Notes: generated from the sequence alone by a model not told the origin. DNA of 64,000 nucleotides from Anaerolineales bacterium (GCA_015075625.1 JABTTZ010000001.1:620001-684000), one strand, 5' to 3'; shown: positions 7,911-17,765, counted from the first letter of the stretch. Program-made: numbers and translations.

Positions 7911-8903
7911 ATGACCACCTTTGCCGCATCCACAACTGCCTTTGATCCATCCCGCGCCATCCTGCGTCCAGAACCTCCTTTGCCGTTGTTTCATATTCAG
8001 CAGACGATGTTCCTTGAACCACTGGTCTCACAGGGAGAAATCCTTCCCGAAACCTCCCTCCAAGTGATCACCATTGACGGTCAGCCCTATGCGTTCCTCA
8101 CCCGTGAACTGATCATGTTCGATGTCGCCCAATTCGATCACCCCAAAGACCCTTGGATCGTCACCTTTTGCCCGATCTGCAATGCAGGTGCGTGTTTTTC
8201 CAGCCGAATTGGAGAGGAGCTATTTCACTTTGCCCTCGGCGGCATTTACAATGCGATGGCGATTATTCGAGATAAGGAAACGGGGTCGTATTGGGATCAT
8301 ATTCATGGGCGGGCGATGTACGGTCCCTCATTGGGAAAACAGCTTCCCTTCATGGGCGTGCTGCGCCACCTGATCGCCCGTGACGCGCTGCAAGAATTTC
8401 CCACCATTGTCATTGCTCGTGCGCCTCTCACCGACGAACACCGCGCAACAATGGCCGAATCGGAGGAATTTCGCACGGCGGCACAGCCCACGTGGTCACC
8501 ACGCCTCACCAATACGCTTGTTCATGAGGACAACCGCCTCCCTCGTTATGATATGGGCTTGGGGGTGTGGCTGGAGACGCCGCAGCGGGTGGCGCGGTAT
8601 TATTCGATTCTGACGATCAACGCCGCCGATAACGCCGTGATCGATACGATTGAGGGGCGCTCACTGCTTGTCTACTTTGATTTGGAAACAGGGATTCCCG
8701 ACGCCTTTTTTACTGAAGCAACCTCGTTCAAGTGGATTGGGGAGCAGCTTCACTTAGACAATGGGGTAATCGTGGCAGAGGGGCGAGTCCGAGACAAGAC
8801 AGGGAAGGGCGTTCGCGTGGAGCGCCCGCTGCAACTCTTTCAGCGCTGGTATGGCTTTGCCGCCATGTTCCCCAACTGCACCATTTACAGCAAAAACCAA
8901 TGA
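7911..8903 (+). CDS. DUF3179 domain-containing protein
   Basis: 330 residues without a signal peptide. The core fits DUF3179: after a strand with ITIDGQPYAFLTRELIM come the signature WIVTFCPICNAGACFSSR and the block LGGIYNAMAIIRDKETGSYWDH, followed by HGRAMYGPSLGKQL. In this family the CPxC pair sits in a beta-barrel-like domain; no biochemical function is established to my knowledge. Many members are secreted, whereas this one appears cytoplasmic. A small hairpin terminator follows. The start ATG at 7911 has a weak upstream GTAGG. Confidence 0.8.
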   Translation: MTTFAASTTAFDPSRAILRPEPPLPLFHIQQTMFLEPLVSQGEILPETSLQVITIDGQPYAFLTRELIMFDVAQFDHPKDPWIVTFCPICNAGACFSSRIGEELFHFALGGIYNAMAIIRDKETGSYWDHIHGRAMYGPSLGKQLPFMGVLRHLIARDALQEFPTIVIARAPLTDEHRATMAESEEFRTAAQPTWSPRLTNTLVHEDNRLPRYDMGLGVWLETPQRVARYYSILTINAADNAVIDTIEGRSLLVYFDLETGIPDAFFTEATSFKWIGEQLHLDNGVIVAEGRVRDKTGKGVRVERPLQLFQRWYGFAAMFPNCTIYSKNQ

Positions 8904-8910
8904 GATCATC

Positions 8911-8930
8911 CCCTTCAGGCAAGGGTTTTT
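8911..8930 (+). terminator. Probable terminator after the DUF3179 gene
   Basis: CCCTT (8911-8915), a five-base loop, AAGGG (8921-8925) and TTTTT directly after. The stem is short, so strength is uncertain. Confidence 0.45.
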
Positions 8931-8980
8931 AGCCCCACCCATGGGGATTCTTTCAAAATGGTTGTGGTCAACCACTGGAC

Positions 8981-9011
8981 AAAAAAGGGCGGGTCACTTG
9001 GTGACCCGCCC
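8981..9011 (-). terminator. Strong rho-independent terminator of the giant ATPase gene
   Basis: A perfect 11-bp stem GGGCGGGTCAC/GTGACCCGCCC with a 3-base loop (8987-9011). On the minus strand it is followed by six T (8981-8986). It lies 17 bases after the stop codon of the minus-strand gene. Confidence 0.9.
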
Positions 9012-9027
9012 AAACCAGCGAGACAGC

Positions 9028-12000
9028 TTATTTATCGCCCGCCTCTGGCGCTTTGGACTTTCTGGTGCCCTTTTGGGGCGTTTCGGCATCGCCGTTTGTG
9101 CTGGCACTGCCGTTGCCTGTTGCCTCGCCTTCCTGTTTTGCTTTCAGTTCGGCAAGGATCGCTTCCTCTTGCGCTTTGAGTTCTTCCTCAGAGAGCTTGT
9201 ATTTATCAAGATTCGAGTCGTCGCCTTCAATGGCAGCGAAGGGATCAACCGTCTGCTCTGCCTTCAGCGCCTCTTGTTCCGCCTTCAGCTTCGCAACCTC
9301 AGCGGGGTCGCTGCCGGCGGAGGGCGTGACGATACGCATACTGGGCGAGATCATTCCGCCGGGCATCATCGGTTGAGCGCCACTCGCCATCATTGCCAGT
9401 TGTTCTTCATAGGCAGCCATTAAATCGGGACGGCTGTGGATGTACCAGGCGGCTTTTGTGCCGCCAGCACGTTCGATGCTTTGCTGCACCCAACTATCGA
9501 GCGCATCTTCCATCGTCATGGTTGATTCTTGGGGGGTGGCAATCTGGAGCAGGCTTGCCTTCCCTGAACGGACGAGGAAACCACGTCCGGGGGGGAATTC
9601 CTCTTGCCCACCGCCGCGCACGCGCCCGCCAAGCTGCCCTGCCGATTCACCAGAGTCCAAGCCCACACCGAGGCGTGGAGCGAGGGCCTGCCGAATGAAA
9701 TCATCCAGTTGGCGCATGATTCCTGAGGATGCCGAAAGGACGACATGGAAGCCATCCGTGCCATATTTGCGGGTGATGTCCGACATGTCTTTATAGAACG
9801 TGCTGCGGGAGGTGATCCCTGAGCCAAAGACATTGGTGAACTCATCGTAGTTATCGATGATCATGTAGATTTCGGGGCGCGGGTGGGTCTTGTAGTCCCG
9901 ATCCTCGGTCATGTACTCTGTTTGGAGGTACTTAACGACGCGCTCCATCGCTTCTTGGGTTGCCACACACTCTAAGACATGGGGAATATCCGCCATCGTC
10001 TTGCGCCCACCATAACGGAACAGGCGTTGAGAGAAATCGACAAGAATGATCATGACCTCTTGCGGGGTGTACATGGTCGCCATGGAGAGCGCCCACGTCC
10101 GCAAGAAGGTTGTTTTCCCCGACAGCGGCGCTCCAAGCGTGACAAAGTGCGGTCCGCGTGCGGCGAGATCGACGGTCAAGGTGCTGAGATCGGAGTCCAT
10201 CAAGCCCAGATGGGCGGCGACACGCGCTGGGCGCTTCGCCGGAAGGACACTGCGCAGCGGAATGACCGTCCGCAGCACGTCGATCTTGCTTGGCAAGGGT
10301 TGGTCGCCCCACGCCGCTTTCAGTTTGGCGATGAGCGCTGAGAGTTTCTTGTTGTCGTCTAAGCCTTCGGCACGTTCTTCTGCCGTCGCTTTGACGATCA
10401 TAGCGACTTGCATTTCCAGCGGCGAACGATCCACGGCGATAAAGCCGCGCCCCGCCACTGGGGGCAAATCTCCAATCGGGCGTCCGACGATGCTGCTGTA
10501 CTCGCCAAAATCACTCAACTTCAGGGACATGCGTTCCGTCAGCAGGCTATAGATTTTGCCGGGGACAGAGTTTGTCTGTTCCGCCGTGATCACCAGATGG
10601 AGACCGTTGGCACGAGCATCGCGCATCATGCTGATCAGTTCGACCATCTGCGGCTCATAGCTTTCCTTGAACTCGGCAAAGTTATCGCAGACGATCAACA
10701 TCGCGGGAATTGCTTTGTCGGGGTTCTGGGCGTTGTAAGCGTAGAGATTTTCCGCCTTCGCCTCACTTAGCACCTGCTTGCGGTAGTCCAACTCGTTGGC
10801 GATTTTACGCATCATCCGCATGACGCGCTCATCTTGGGCGGGTTGGATCGAGGCGCCTACGTGGGGCAGTTCGGTCAGAATATCCAAGCCACGTCCGCCA
10901 AAGTCGAACATGTAGACTTGCAGTTCTGCCGGGCTGTGCGTTGCGCATAAGCCGGTGATCAGCGAACGGAGGAAGGTTGTTTTCCCGTAACCAGACGTGC
11001 CGAAGATCACGGCATGACCGCGTGTAAGATTCAAGTGCAGGTGAACTTGTTCGGCAGAAATTGGGTTATCGACCAAGCCGATGTTGATGCGCATCGCCTC
11101 GGTTTCCCAGTTGATGCCATGCCAGCCATTCCCGCCCTCGTTCCATTCGATCACCTGTGGGAGCAACGGCAGCAGTTTGTTCTTGGCAAAGTCTTTCACC
11201 AAGCGGTCTTGTGTCACCGTCAGAATTTCCGGCAGTGGATCGGGGTAGGGCTTTGGCTGTTTTTGGAATTCTTCGGGACTCTCCTGCTGCATGTGATGCA
11301 TCATCAGCGTCAGCACGTCAGAGAGCGGCAGATCGCCACCGCTGGCGGCGAAGTCTTCCTCGTATTGTGGGTCTTTCAGATACTCTGGCAGCGGACCTCG
11401 GTAGGGACCTCCAGCACGGGCAACTTGCATCAATTCGATGTTGTCGTTGCCCACTTGGACAAACCCACGTCCGGGGATGCTGTTTGGCAGCGAGGCGGCG
11501 TCGGGGCGTTTCAACAACTCCCGCGAGTCCTCGCCAGATTCCACGCGGAGGCAGATGCGCCACTTCATGTTGGAGCGCATTTGGTCGGTGACGACACCCG
11601 CCGGGCGCTGCGTCGCCAAGATCAACGAGAGTCCCAGCGCACGTCCCAACCGCGTGATGGAGTCGAGGCTTGCCTTGAACTCTGGGTTTTCCTTCACCAT
11701 TTCGGCAAATTCGTCCACAATCACAAAGAGGAAGGGGTAGGGCTTGTGCGTCTTGTCAAAGCCCTTTGAGCGGTATTCGACAATGTGCTTGGTGCGCTTT
11801 TCCGCCAACATGACCGAACGGCGGTTCATTTCCGCCCGCATTGCGGTGAAGGTACGCGCCCCGGCCGTCCCTTGCAAGTTCGTGATGATGTCTACGGCGT
11901 GGGGCAGTTTCTTGAAGGGGTCAAACGCCGTACCACCTTTGTAGTCGGCAAGGATGAAGTTCACTACTGAGGGGTCATAACGCATTGCCATGCCCGCCAC

Positions 12001-15000
12001 CAGCGTTAACAGAAGTTCAGATTTCCCCGAACCGGTAGTCCCTGCCACCATCCCGTGTGAGCCGTCGGCGTTCGCCTCAAACTTCAGGCTGCGAACTTTG
12101 TTGCCCGTCACCAGCCCAATGGGGGCGACCATCCAATCAGCATTTTTGGGGATGGTGCTTTCGCGCCACCAATCTTCGATGGGGAATTTATCGACGGTAT
12201 CGAACGTTGTGTTATAGAGCAGGGCGAACAATTCCGAGAGCGAGAGCGCCTTGACCAGATCGATGCTCAGCGGACGAGGTTTGCTACCCCACGCATCGCG
12301 CATTTTCAAAATGAGCTTGCTCAGCTTCTTCGTATCGTCCAGACCCGCTTGGGATTCTTCGGTGGTGACGATCATTGGCAAGGCAACGTGCATTTCCAGC
12401 GGCGTGTTTTCCAGCGCCACATAGCCACGTCCGGGAAGGTCGGGAAGCTGCATTGCCGCCCGCCCAACGACCATGCCATATTCGCCCACATCTGCCAGTT
12501 TGAAGGTCATCCGCTCCGTCAGTTGGTTGAACAGCTTGTTCGGGATCACCCCTGCCTGCTGTCCGGTGATGATGAAGTGAATACCATTTGAACGGGCGTC
12601 ACGGATGATGGAGGTTAAGTCCGCCATCAGCGGTTCATAGTTCTCTTTGAACTCGGCAAAGTTATCGATCACCACCAAGATGGAGGGAATCGCTTTGTCG
12701 GGGTTCTGCGAGTTGTAGCGGTAGATGTTATCTGCACGCGCTTGGGAGAGGATCGTCTTGCGCACGTCCATTTCGTCGTTCAGACGACGCAGCAGGGCGG
12801 TGACGCGATCATCTTCGCTAGGGGCGACGGACGAGGCAACATGGGGCAGATCAGTGAGGACATCCAAGCCCTTGCCGCCAAAGTCCATCATGTAGACGTT
12901 CAGTTCTTGTGGGCTGTGCGTAGCGCACAGGGCGGTGACGATGCTCCGCATGAGGATCGTCTTGCCCCACCCAGACGCGCCGAAGATGGCGGCGTGTCCG
13001 CGTTGGAAGTCAAAGAGCAAGGGCAGCTGCCGTGCCTGCATGGGGTGGTCAACCAGACCAACCCGACAGCGCATGGCATCGTCCAGCCAATTGATCCCCT
13101 TCCATTCACCGCGCCCTTCCCACCAATCGTTGAGGGAGGGGACGAGCGGCAATAGGGGGTTATCCATGCTTTGGTGCGGGATTTCAGGATCGTTCAGGGC
13201 AAAGCGTGCTGGCAGCGGATCAGGGTAGGGTTTGATCTGCTTCGGCACTTCGTCGCTGTGTTCTTCTTGCAAGCGCTTCATCATCAGCGTCAGCAAGTCT
13301 GAGAGCGCCGGGGCGTTTTCCGCCGAACGGGTCTTTGTAGAGGTTTCTCCTTCTTCGCCCACTGTCTCACGCATGAACTGAGGGAGTGGTCCCAAGTAAG
13401 GTCCACCAGCGCGGGCAACCTGCATCAACTCGATGTTGTCGTTTCCCACCTGCAAGTAGGCGCGTCCGGGGATGCTGTTGGGAAGGAAGGCGGCGTCGGG
13501 ACGCTTGAGCAACTCACGGGAGTCCTCGCCCGTCTCCACGCGGAGGCAGACACGCCACTTGATGTTCGCCCGCATTTGGTCGTTCACCACACCAGCGGGG
13601 CGCTGCGTCGCCAAAATCAGGGTCATGCCCAACGCCCGACCCAAGCGGGTAATTGAGTCCAAACTGGCGACGAATTCGGGGTTTTCTTTCACCATTTCAG
13701 CGAATTCGTCCACAATCACAAAGAGGAAGGGGAACGGCTCACGAGTGACGTGGAAGTTCTTTTTACGGAATTCCACAATGTGCTTGCAGCCCGCCCCTGC
13801 CAACATGACCGAACGGCGGTTCATCTCCGCCCGCATTGCCGTGAAGGTACGCGCACCTGCCGTCCCTTGCAAGTTCGTGATGATGTCTACGGCGTGCGGC
13901 AACCCTTTGAAGGGGTCAAACGCCGTACCACCTTTGTAGTCGGCAAGGATGAAGTTGACCACCGAGGGGTCATAGCGAAGCGCCATGCCCGCCACAAGGG
14001 TTAACAGAAGTTCGGATTTCCCCGAACCGGTGGTCCCTGCCACCATCCCGTGTGAGCCATCGGCGTCGGCAGAGAAGATCAGCGTGCGGACTTTGTTGCC
14101 CGTCACCAGACCAAGCGGCGCACGCATCCATGCCGAGCTTTCCGGCTTACGGCTTGCCCGCCACCAATCCATGATCGGGAATTTCGCCACATCATCATAA
14201 ACGGTGTTATCTTGGAAGCCAAGCAGTTCCGTCAGCGAGAGCGCTGTTGAAAGGTCGATGGCAAGCGGGCGTGGGTTGTTGCCCCAGGCGGCGTCCATCG
14301 TCATCATCAGTTTGGAAAGTTTCTTGCCGTCGTCAATGCCTTGTTCAAGTTCTTCACGGGTGGCAATCACTGGCATGGCAATTTGCATTTCCAGCGCTTG
14401 GTTTTCGTGGTTAACAAAGCCGCGTCCGGCAATATCGGAGAGCGGGATTTGGGAGCGCCCGACCACAGAGGCGTAATCGCCATCGGCAAGTTTCAGCGTA
14501 TAGCGTTCGGTCAGGTTGTTATAGAGCTTGCTTGGCACGGTGGCAATTGTCTGTGCCGTCAGGATGAAGTGAATACCTGCTGACCGTCCATCACGGGTGA
14601 TAGCGATTAGGTCTTGGATATTCGGCTCAAAACTTTCCTTGAACTCAGCGAAGTTATCGATGATCGCCAAGATGGAAGGAATCGGCTTTTCGGGATGCTG
14701 GACGTTGTAGATATAGATATTGTCGGTGCGGGCTTGGGCAAGGATTGCCTTGCGCTGTTCAAGCTCGTCCGTCATGCGGCGGATGAAGCCCATGACGCGA
14801 TCATCTTCCGAAGGTTGAATACAAGCGGCAACTTGCGGAAGGTCGGTCAGAATGTCCAACCCCTTCCCGCCAAAGTCAAGCATATAGACGTGGAGTTCAC
14901 GGGGGGATTGGATCGCCGCCAGCGCCGTTACAACGGTGCGGACGAAAACAGTTTTCCCCCATCCCGACGCCCCAAAGATAATGGCGTGACCGCGTGCTAA

Positions 15001-17616
15001 ATCGACCGTGAGGGCGAATTGTTCGGCGTTGCCCGGGTTATCGACAATACCGACAGTTGCCCGCATCGCCCGCTTTTCCCAGTCCACGCCGTTCCACGAT
15101 CCTTCGCCTTCTACCCAGTCGATCACAGCGGGGCTGAGCGGAAGGAAGAGACTCGGCTCAACATCGGTAGGCAGCCGCTCTTGGGTGAGCGAAAGCCGCG
15201 TGGGAAGCGGATCGGGCCACGGTTTCTTCTGTGGCACAATGTCATCGTTTTCATCAGCGATCTGGTGCATCAGTTCGACAAGCACATCAGAGAGCGCTTT
15301 TGCTTCCACCGAGGGTCCGCGATCTTGCTTGTCTTTGCGGCTGCTCTCGCGGTTGAACCAAATCACCGGCGGTTCGGTGTCTACCTGCGGTCCGAGGTAA
15401 GGTCCTCCGGCGCGGGCAACCTGCATCAACTCCACATTGTCATTGCCCACCTGCAAGTAGGCACGTCCAGGGATGTTGTTGGGAAGGAAGGCAGCGTCAC
15501 TGCGTTTGAGCAGTTCGCGGGAGTCTTCCGCCGTCTCCACACGCAGGCACACCCGCCATTTGATGTTCGAGCGCATCTGGTCGGTGATCACACCTGCCGG
15601 ACGCTGCGTCGCTAGGATCAGCGTGACACCGAGGGCGCGTCCCAAGCGCGTGATGGAGTCGAGGTTGCCCTTGAACTCTGGGTTTTCCTTGATCATCTCG
15701 GCAAATTCGTCCACGATGATGAACAAGAAGGGGAACGGCTCACGGCTCACATGGAGGTTACGCTTGCGGTATTCGACAATATGCTTTGCTTTTGTTTCGG
15801 CAAGAATGGCGCTGCGGCGGTTCATCTCAGCTTTGGTAGCAACGAACGTCCGCGCCCCTAACGAGCCTTGCAGACTGGTCACCACGTCCACCGCGTGCGG
15901 TAGAGGACGGAAGGGGTCAAACGCCGCGCCACCTTTGTAGTCAGCGAGGACGAAGTTGATCACACTGGGGTCATAGCGAAGTGCCAAGCCGACGATCACC
16001 GTCAGCAGCATTTCCGATTTCCCCGATCCAGTCGTCCCGGCGACAAGCCCATGAACCCCGTCGGCTTGCGCCTCAAAGATCAACGAGCGGACTTTGTTCC
16101 CGCCCAACAAGCCAATGGGGGCGACCATCCATTCGGAGGCTTCGCTCTCCCGACTGCGCCGCCACCACTCAAGGATGGGGAACTTGTTCACATCGTCATA
16201 AATGGTTGTGGAGTTTGGCGCTTTTTCTTTCTCAAAGAGCGTCATCAACTCCAAGAGGGAGAGGGCGTTGGCAAGGTCAGCGCCATAGGTGGTGCGAATG
16301 ACCAATGGCGCAAGTTTACGGGCGTAATCGCTCTCGGCGCGTTTGGCGTCAATGTGATCGGAGTCGCCATCGGCGCGGAGGGTGTTCAAGCCAACCTCTG
16401 CGTAGCGGAAGACGGAGCGCCCTTCAACATCATTCACTTCGACAATCGAACGGCATTCGGACGGCACCTGATCCCGCGAGGGGACGATGAAAACAATCGC
16501 CGCGCCCAACTGCGGACCCTGTGTCATGAGGATAGAGGCGGCGGCTTCGGTGCTGACCACATTTAGCGGCGCATCTTTTGCTTCGGGGTTCAAGGCGTCT
16601 ACGATCACAAGGATGAATGGAAGGGTTACATCGCCCGCATTTTCATCACCGAGGCGCTGCTGGCGTCGTTCCAGTTCGCCTTGCAGATCTGCCCACAGAC
16701 GGCGTGCCTTCCGTTGTTCAAACGCCATCAAATCGCCACGTCCGGCTTCATCGCGGCTGGTGTTGCAGTGGGGCAGCCACCGCGCCCAATCCCAATCCGT
16801 TTTACGGTCTTCAGAGCCAATCAGATAGAGCCGCGCATCATTGGGGGAGTGGAAGGCGGTGAAGTGGGTCAGTACGGCGCGGACAAAATCGGAGGTTTTC
16901 CCCTTCTCGCCAGCGATACCGAAGGCATAACGCCCCGGTGCTTTCAGCCGTTCGCCCAAGCGGATTGCCTCATCATCTTCGGGCGTTTCCCCGACGCGGG
17001 GGCGCAAGGGAATGGCAATCGGCACATCGCGGACAATCATCGAATCCTCGCCCAGTTTAATCGCGTCAAAGACGAGCGGGGAGTCGGCGTTATCGGCTTG
17101 CGGCGGTTTTAGGATAAAGGTCGAAGGGATCGAACCAATGCCAACACGGACATGACCAAAATCGTTGTCATAGGGGCGGCGTTCCCAAAGACGGGTATCG
17201 GGAGTGCTGCCGTCAACCCCATTCACCAAACGCAGGACAGCTTCAGTATCAAGATAGTTATGCGTATAGAAGGCACGTTGGCGATCATGCATTTCTTGCA
17301 TTTGTTTGCGCAGTTCGAGCAGGCGGCGGCGATAAATTTCATCGCGTACCCCCTGGAGCTTTCGCGCTTGGAAAAACTGATAAAGGGAGAGACCTGTTGT
17401 TGCCCCAACGGACAACACCATAGGCAGCACAAAGAGAAAACTGCTGCCCCCGCGCCCACCGCTAACCATGACATACCCAAAGATGGTAATCATTGGAACA
17501 ATCATGGTGAGCAGGTTTTGTCCGCCTTGCTCACGCTGCGGTGGGTTTGGAATTTGCACCTCGCCAACCGGAAGTTCCGGTTGAATACGCGGTGGGCGGC
17601 TGATATATTTCGGCAT
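9028..17616 (-). CDS. Giant FtsK/SpoIIIE-type ATPase, EccC-like (type VII secretion motor) with seven P-loops
   Basis: 2862 residues. Two membrane helices (about 35-80) and a coiled segment precede the ATPase part, as in EccC/EssC. Walker A lysines fall at 533, 888, 1200, 1552, 1865, 2212 and 2501. They alternate between GTTGSGKS (533, 1200, 1865) and FGxSGxGKT (888, 1552, 2212); the last is LGAPLSGKT. The first class has Walker B FLFIIVDEFAEM or a close variant, with catalytic Glu, plus LILATQRPAGV. The second class and the last domain read IDNFAEF, CDNFAEF or IDNYDEF, with Asn in place of Glu. Spacing shows a module of about 665 residues present three times. Canonical EccC has three such ATPase domains in about 1300 residues. 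The C-terminal 130 residues are charged and probably disordered. By analogy it is a hexameric, membrane-anchored motor that binds WXG100 substrates. Ribosome site GGAAGGA lies 8 bases before the ATG. Gene fusion by assembly error is unlikely, as the frame is open throughout. Confidence 0.9.
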   Translation of the reverse strand: MPKYISRPPRIQPELPVGEVQIPNPPQREQGGQNLLTMIVPMITIFGYVMVSGGRGGSSFLFVLPMVLSVGATTGLSLYQFFQARKLQGVRDEIYRRRLLELRKQMQEMHDRQRAFYTHNYLDTEAVLRLVNGVDGSTPDTRLWERRPYDNDFGHVRVGIGSIPSTFILKPPQADNADSPLVFDAIKLGEDSMIVRDVPIAIPLRPRVGETPEDDEAIRLGERLKAPGRYAFGIAGEKGKTSDFVRAVLTHFTAFHSPNDARLYLIGSEDRKTDWDWARWLPHCNTSRDEAGRGDLMAFEQRKARRLWADLQGELERRQQRLGDENAGDVTLPFILVIVDALNPEAKDAPLNVVSTEAAASILMTQGPQLGAAIVFIVPSRDQVPSECRSIVEVNDVEGRSVFRYAEVGLNTLRADGDSDHIDAKRAESDYARKLAPLVIRTTYGADLANALSLLELMTLFEKEKAPNSTTIYDDVNKFPILEWWRRSRESEASEWMVAPIGLLGGNKVRSLIFEAQADGVHGLVAGTTGSGKSEMLLTVIVGLALRYDPSVINFVLADYKGGAAFDPFRPLPHAVDVVTSLQGSLGARTFVATKAEMNRRSAILAETKAKHIVEYRKRNLHVSREPFPFLFIIVDEFAEMIKENPEFKGNLDSITRLGRALGVTLILATQRPAGVITDQMRSNIKWRVCLRVETAEDSRELLKRSDAAFLPNNIPGRAYLQVGNDNVELMQVARAGGPYLGPQVDTEPPVIWFNRESSRKDKQDRGPSVEAKALSDVLVELMHQIADENDDIVPQKKPWPDPLPTRLSLTQERLPTDVEPSLFLPLSPAVIDWVEGEGSWNGVDWEKRAMRATVGIVDNPGNAEQFALTVDLARGHAIIFGASGWGKTVFVRTVVTALAAIQSPRELHVYMLDFGGKGLDILTDLPQVAACIQPSEDDRVMGFIRRMTDELEQRKAILAQARTDNIYIYNVQHPEKPIPSILAIIDNFAEFKESFEPNIQDLIAITRDGRSAGIHFILTAQTIATVPSKLYNNLTERYTLKLADGDYASVVGRSQIPLSDIAGRGFVNHENQALEMQIAMPVIATREELEQGIDDGKKLSKLMMTMDAAWGNNPRPLAIDLSTALSLTELLGFQDNTVYDDVAKFPIMDWWRASRKPESSAWMRAPLGLVTGNKVRTLIFSADADGSHGMVAGTTGSGKSELLLTLVAGMALRYDPSVVNFILADYKGGTAFDPFKGLPHAVDIITNLQGTAGARTFTAMRAEMNRRSVMLAGAGCKHIVEFRKKNFHVTREPFPFLFVIVDEFAEMVKENPEFVASLDSITRLGRALGMTLILATQRPAGVVNDQMRANIKWRVCLRVETGEDSRELLKRPDAAFLPNSIPGRAYLQVGNDNIELMQVARAGGPYLGPLPQFMRETVGEEGETSTKTRSAENAPALSDLLTLMMKRLQEEHSDEVPKQIKPYPDPLPARFALNDPEIPHQSMDNPLLPLVPSLNDWWEGRGEWKGINWLDDAMRCRVGLVDHPMQARQLPLLFDFQRGHAAIFGASGWGKTILMRSIVTALCATHSPQELNVYMMDFGGKGLDVLTDLPHVASSVAPSEDDRVTALLRRLNDEMDVRKTILSQARADNIYRYNSQNPDKAIPSILVVIDNFAEFKENYEPLMADLTSIIRDARSNGIHFIITGQQAGVIPNKLFNQLTERMTFKLADVGEYGMVVGRAAMQLPDLPGRGYVALENTPLEMHVALPMIVTTEESQAGLDDTKKLSKLILKMRDAWGSKPRPLSIDLVKALSLSELFALLYNTTFDTVDKFPIEDWWRESTIPKNADWMVAPIGLVTGNKVRSLKFEANADGSHGMVAGTTGSGKSELLLTLVAGMAMRYDPSVVNFILADYKGGTAFDPFKKLPHAVDIITNLQGTAGARTFTAMRAEMNRRSVMLAEKRTKHIVEYRSKGFDKTHKPYPFLFVIVDEFAEMVKENPEFKASLDSITRLGRALGLSLILATQRPAGVVTDQMRSNMKWRICLRVESGEDSRELLKRPDAASLPNSIPGRGFVQVGNDNIELMQVARAGGPYRGPLPEYLKDPQYEEDFAASGGDLPLSDVLTLMMHHMQQESPEEFQKQPKPYPDPLPEILTVTQDRLVKDFAKNKLLPLLPQVIEWNEGGNGWHGINWETEAMRINIGLVDNPISAEQVHLHLNLTRGHAVIFGTSGYGKTTFLRSLITGLCATHSPAELQVYMFDFGGRGLDILTELPHVGASIQPAQDERVMRMMRKIANELDYRKQVLSEAKAENLYAYNAQNPDKAIPAMLIVCDNFAEFKESYEPQMVELISMMRDARANGLHLVITAEQTNSVPGKIYSLLTERMSLKLSDFGEYSSIVGRPIGDLPPVAGRGFIAVDRSPLEMQVAMIVKATAEERAEGLDDNKKLSALIAKLKAAWGDQPLPSKIDVLRTVIPLRSVLPAKRPARVAAHLGLMDSDLSTLTVDLAARGPHFVTLGAPLSGKTTFLRTWALSMATMYTPQEVMIILVDFSQRLFRYGGRKTMADIPHVLECVATQEAMERVVKYLQTEYMTEDRDYKTHPRPEIYMIIDNYDEFTNVFGSGITSRSTFYKDMSDITRKYGTDGFHVVLSASSGIMRQLDDFIRQALAPRLGVGLDSGESAGQLGGRVRGGGQEEFPPGRGFLVRSGKASLLQIATPQESTMTMEDALDSWVQQSIERAGGTKAAWYIHSRPDLMAAYEEQLAMMASGAQPMMPGGMISPSMRIVTPSAGSDPAEVAKLKAEQEALKAEQTVDPFAAIEGDDSNLDKYKLSEEELKAQEEAILAELKAKQEGEATGNGSASTNGDAETPQKGTRKSKAPEAGDK
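10330..12216 (-). repeat. Coding tandem repeat unit 3 of the EccC-like gene
   Basis: Third ATPase pair (residues about 1801-2429), beginning near TTFDTVDKFPIEDWW. It is followed by the seventh, unpaired ATPase domain. Confidence 0.75.
12217..14211 (-). repeat. Coding tandem repeat unit 2 of the EccC-like gene
   Basis: Second ATPase pair (residues about 1136-1800), beginning near TVYDDVAKFPIMDWW. The segment near 13800-13900 is nearly identical in DNA to the one near 11805-11905 in unit 3. Confidence 0.75.
14212..16209 (-). repeat. Coding tandem repeat unit 1 of the EccC-like gene
   Basis: Approximate limits of the first ATPase pair (residues about 470-1135), beginning near TIYDDVNKFPILEWW. 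It is the most diverged of the three copies. Confidence 0.75.
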
Positions 17617-17641
17617 ATACGGCGCGTCCTTCCAGCCTAGC

Positions 17642-17670
17642 TTGACACCAGAGACAGTCGGTAGTACCTT
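17642..17670 (+). promoter_or_regulatory. Possible promoter for the pseudokinase operon
   Basis: TTGACA at 17642-17647, a 17-base spacer and TACCTT at 17665-17670, in the 149-base gap between the divergent ATPase and pseudokinase genes. The -35 is perfect, the -10 weak. Confidence 0.4.
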
Positions 17671-17765
17671 CAGGAAAGGTCTGTAGCCTCCTACTATGGA
17701 TCACTTAGGGGGCTTTGTCAAACGGGGCTTGAAAGGGATCAAGGCGATCACAGAAGGGCAAGGGC

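Noticed and set aside
9440-17640. Many plus-strand open frames opposite the giant ATPase gene
   Set aside because: They repeat in parallel with the coding repeat units and have no motifs or ribosome sites; they are shadows.
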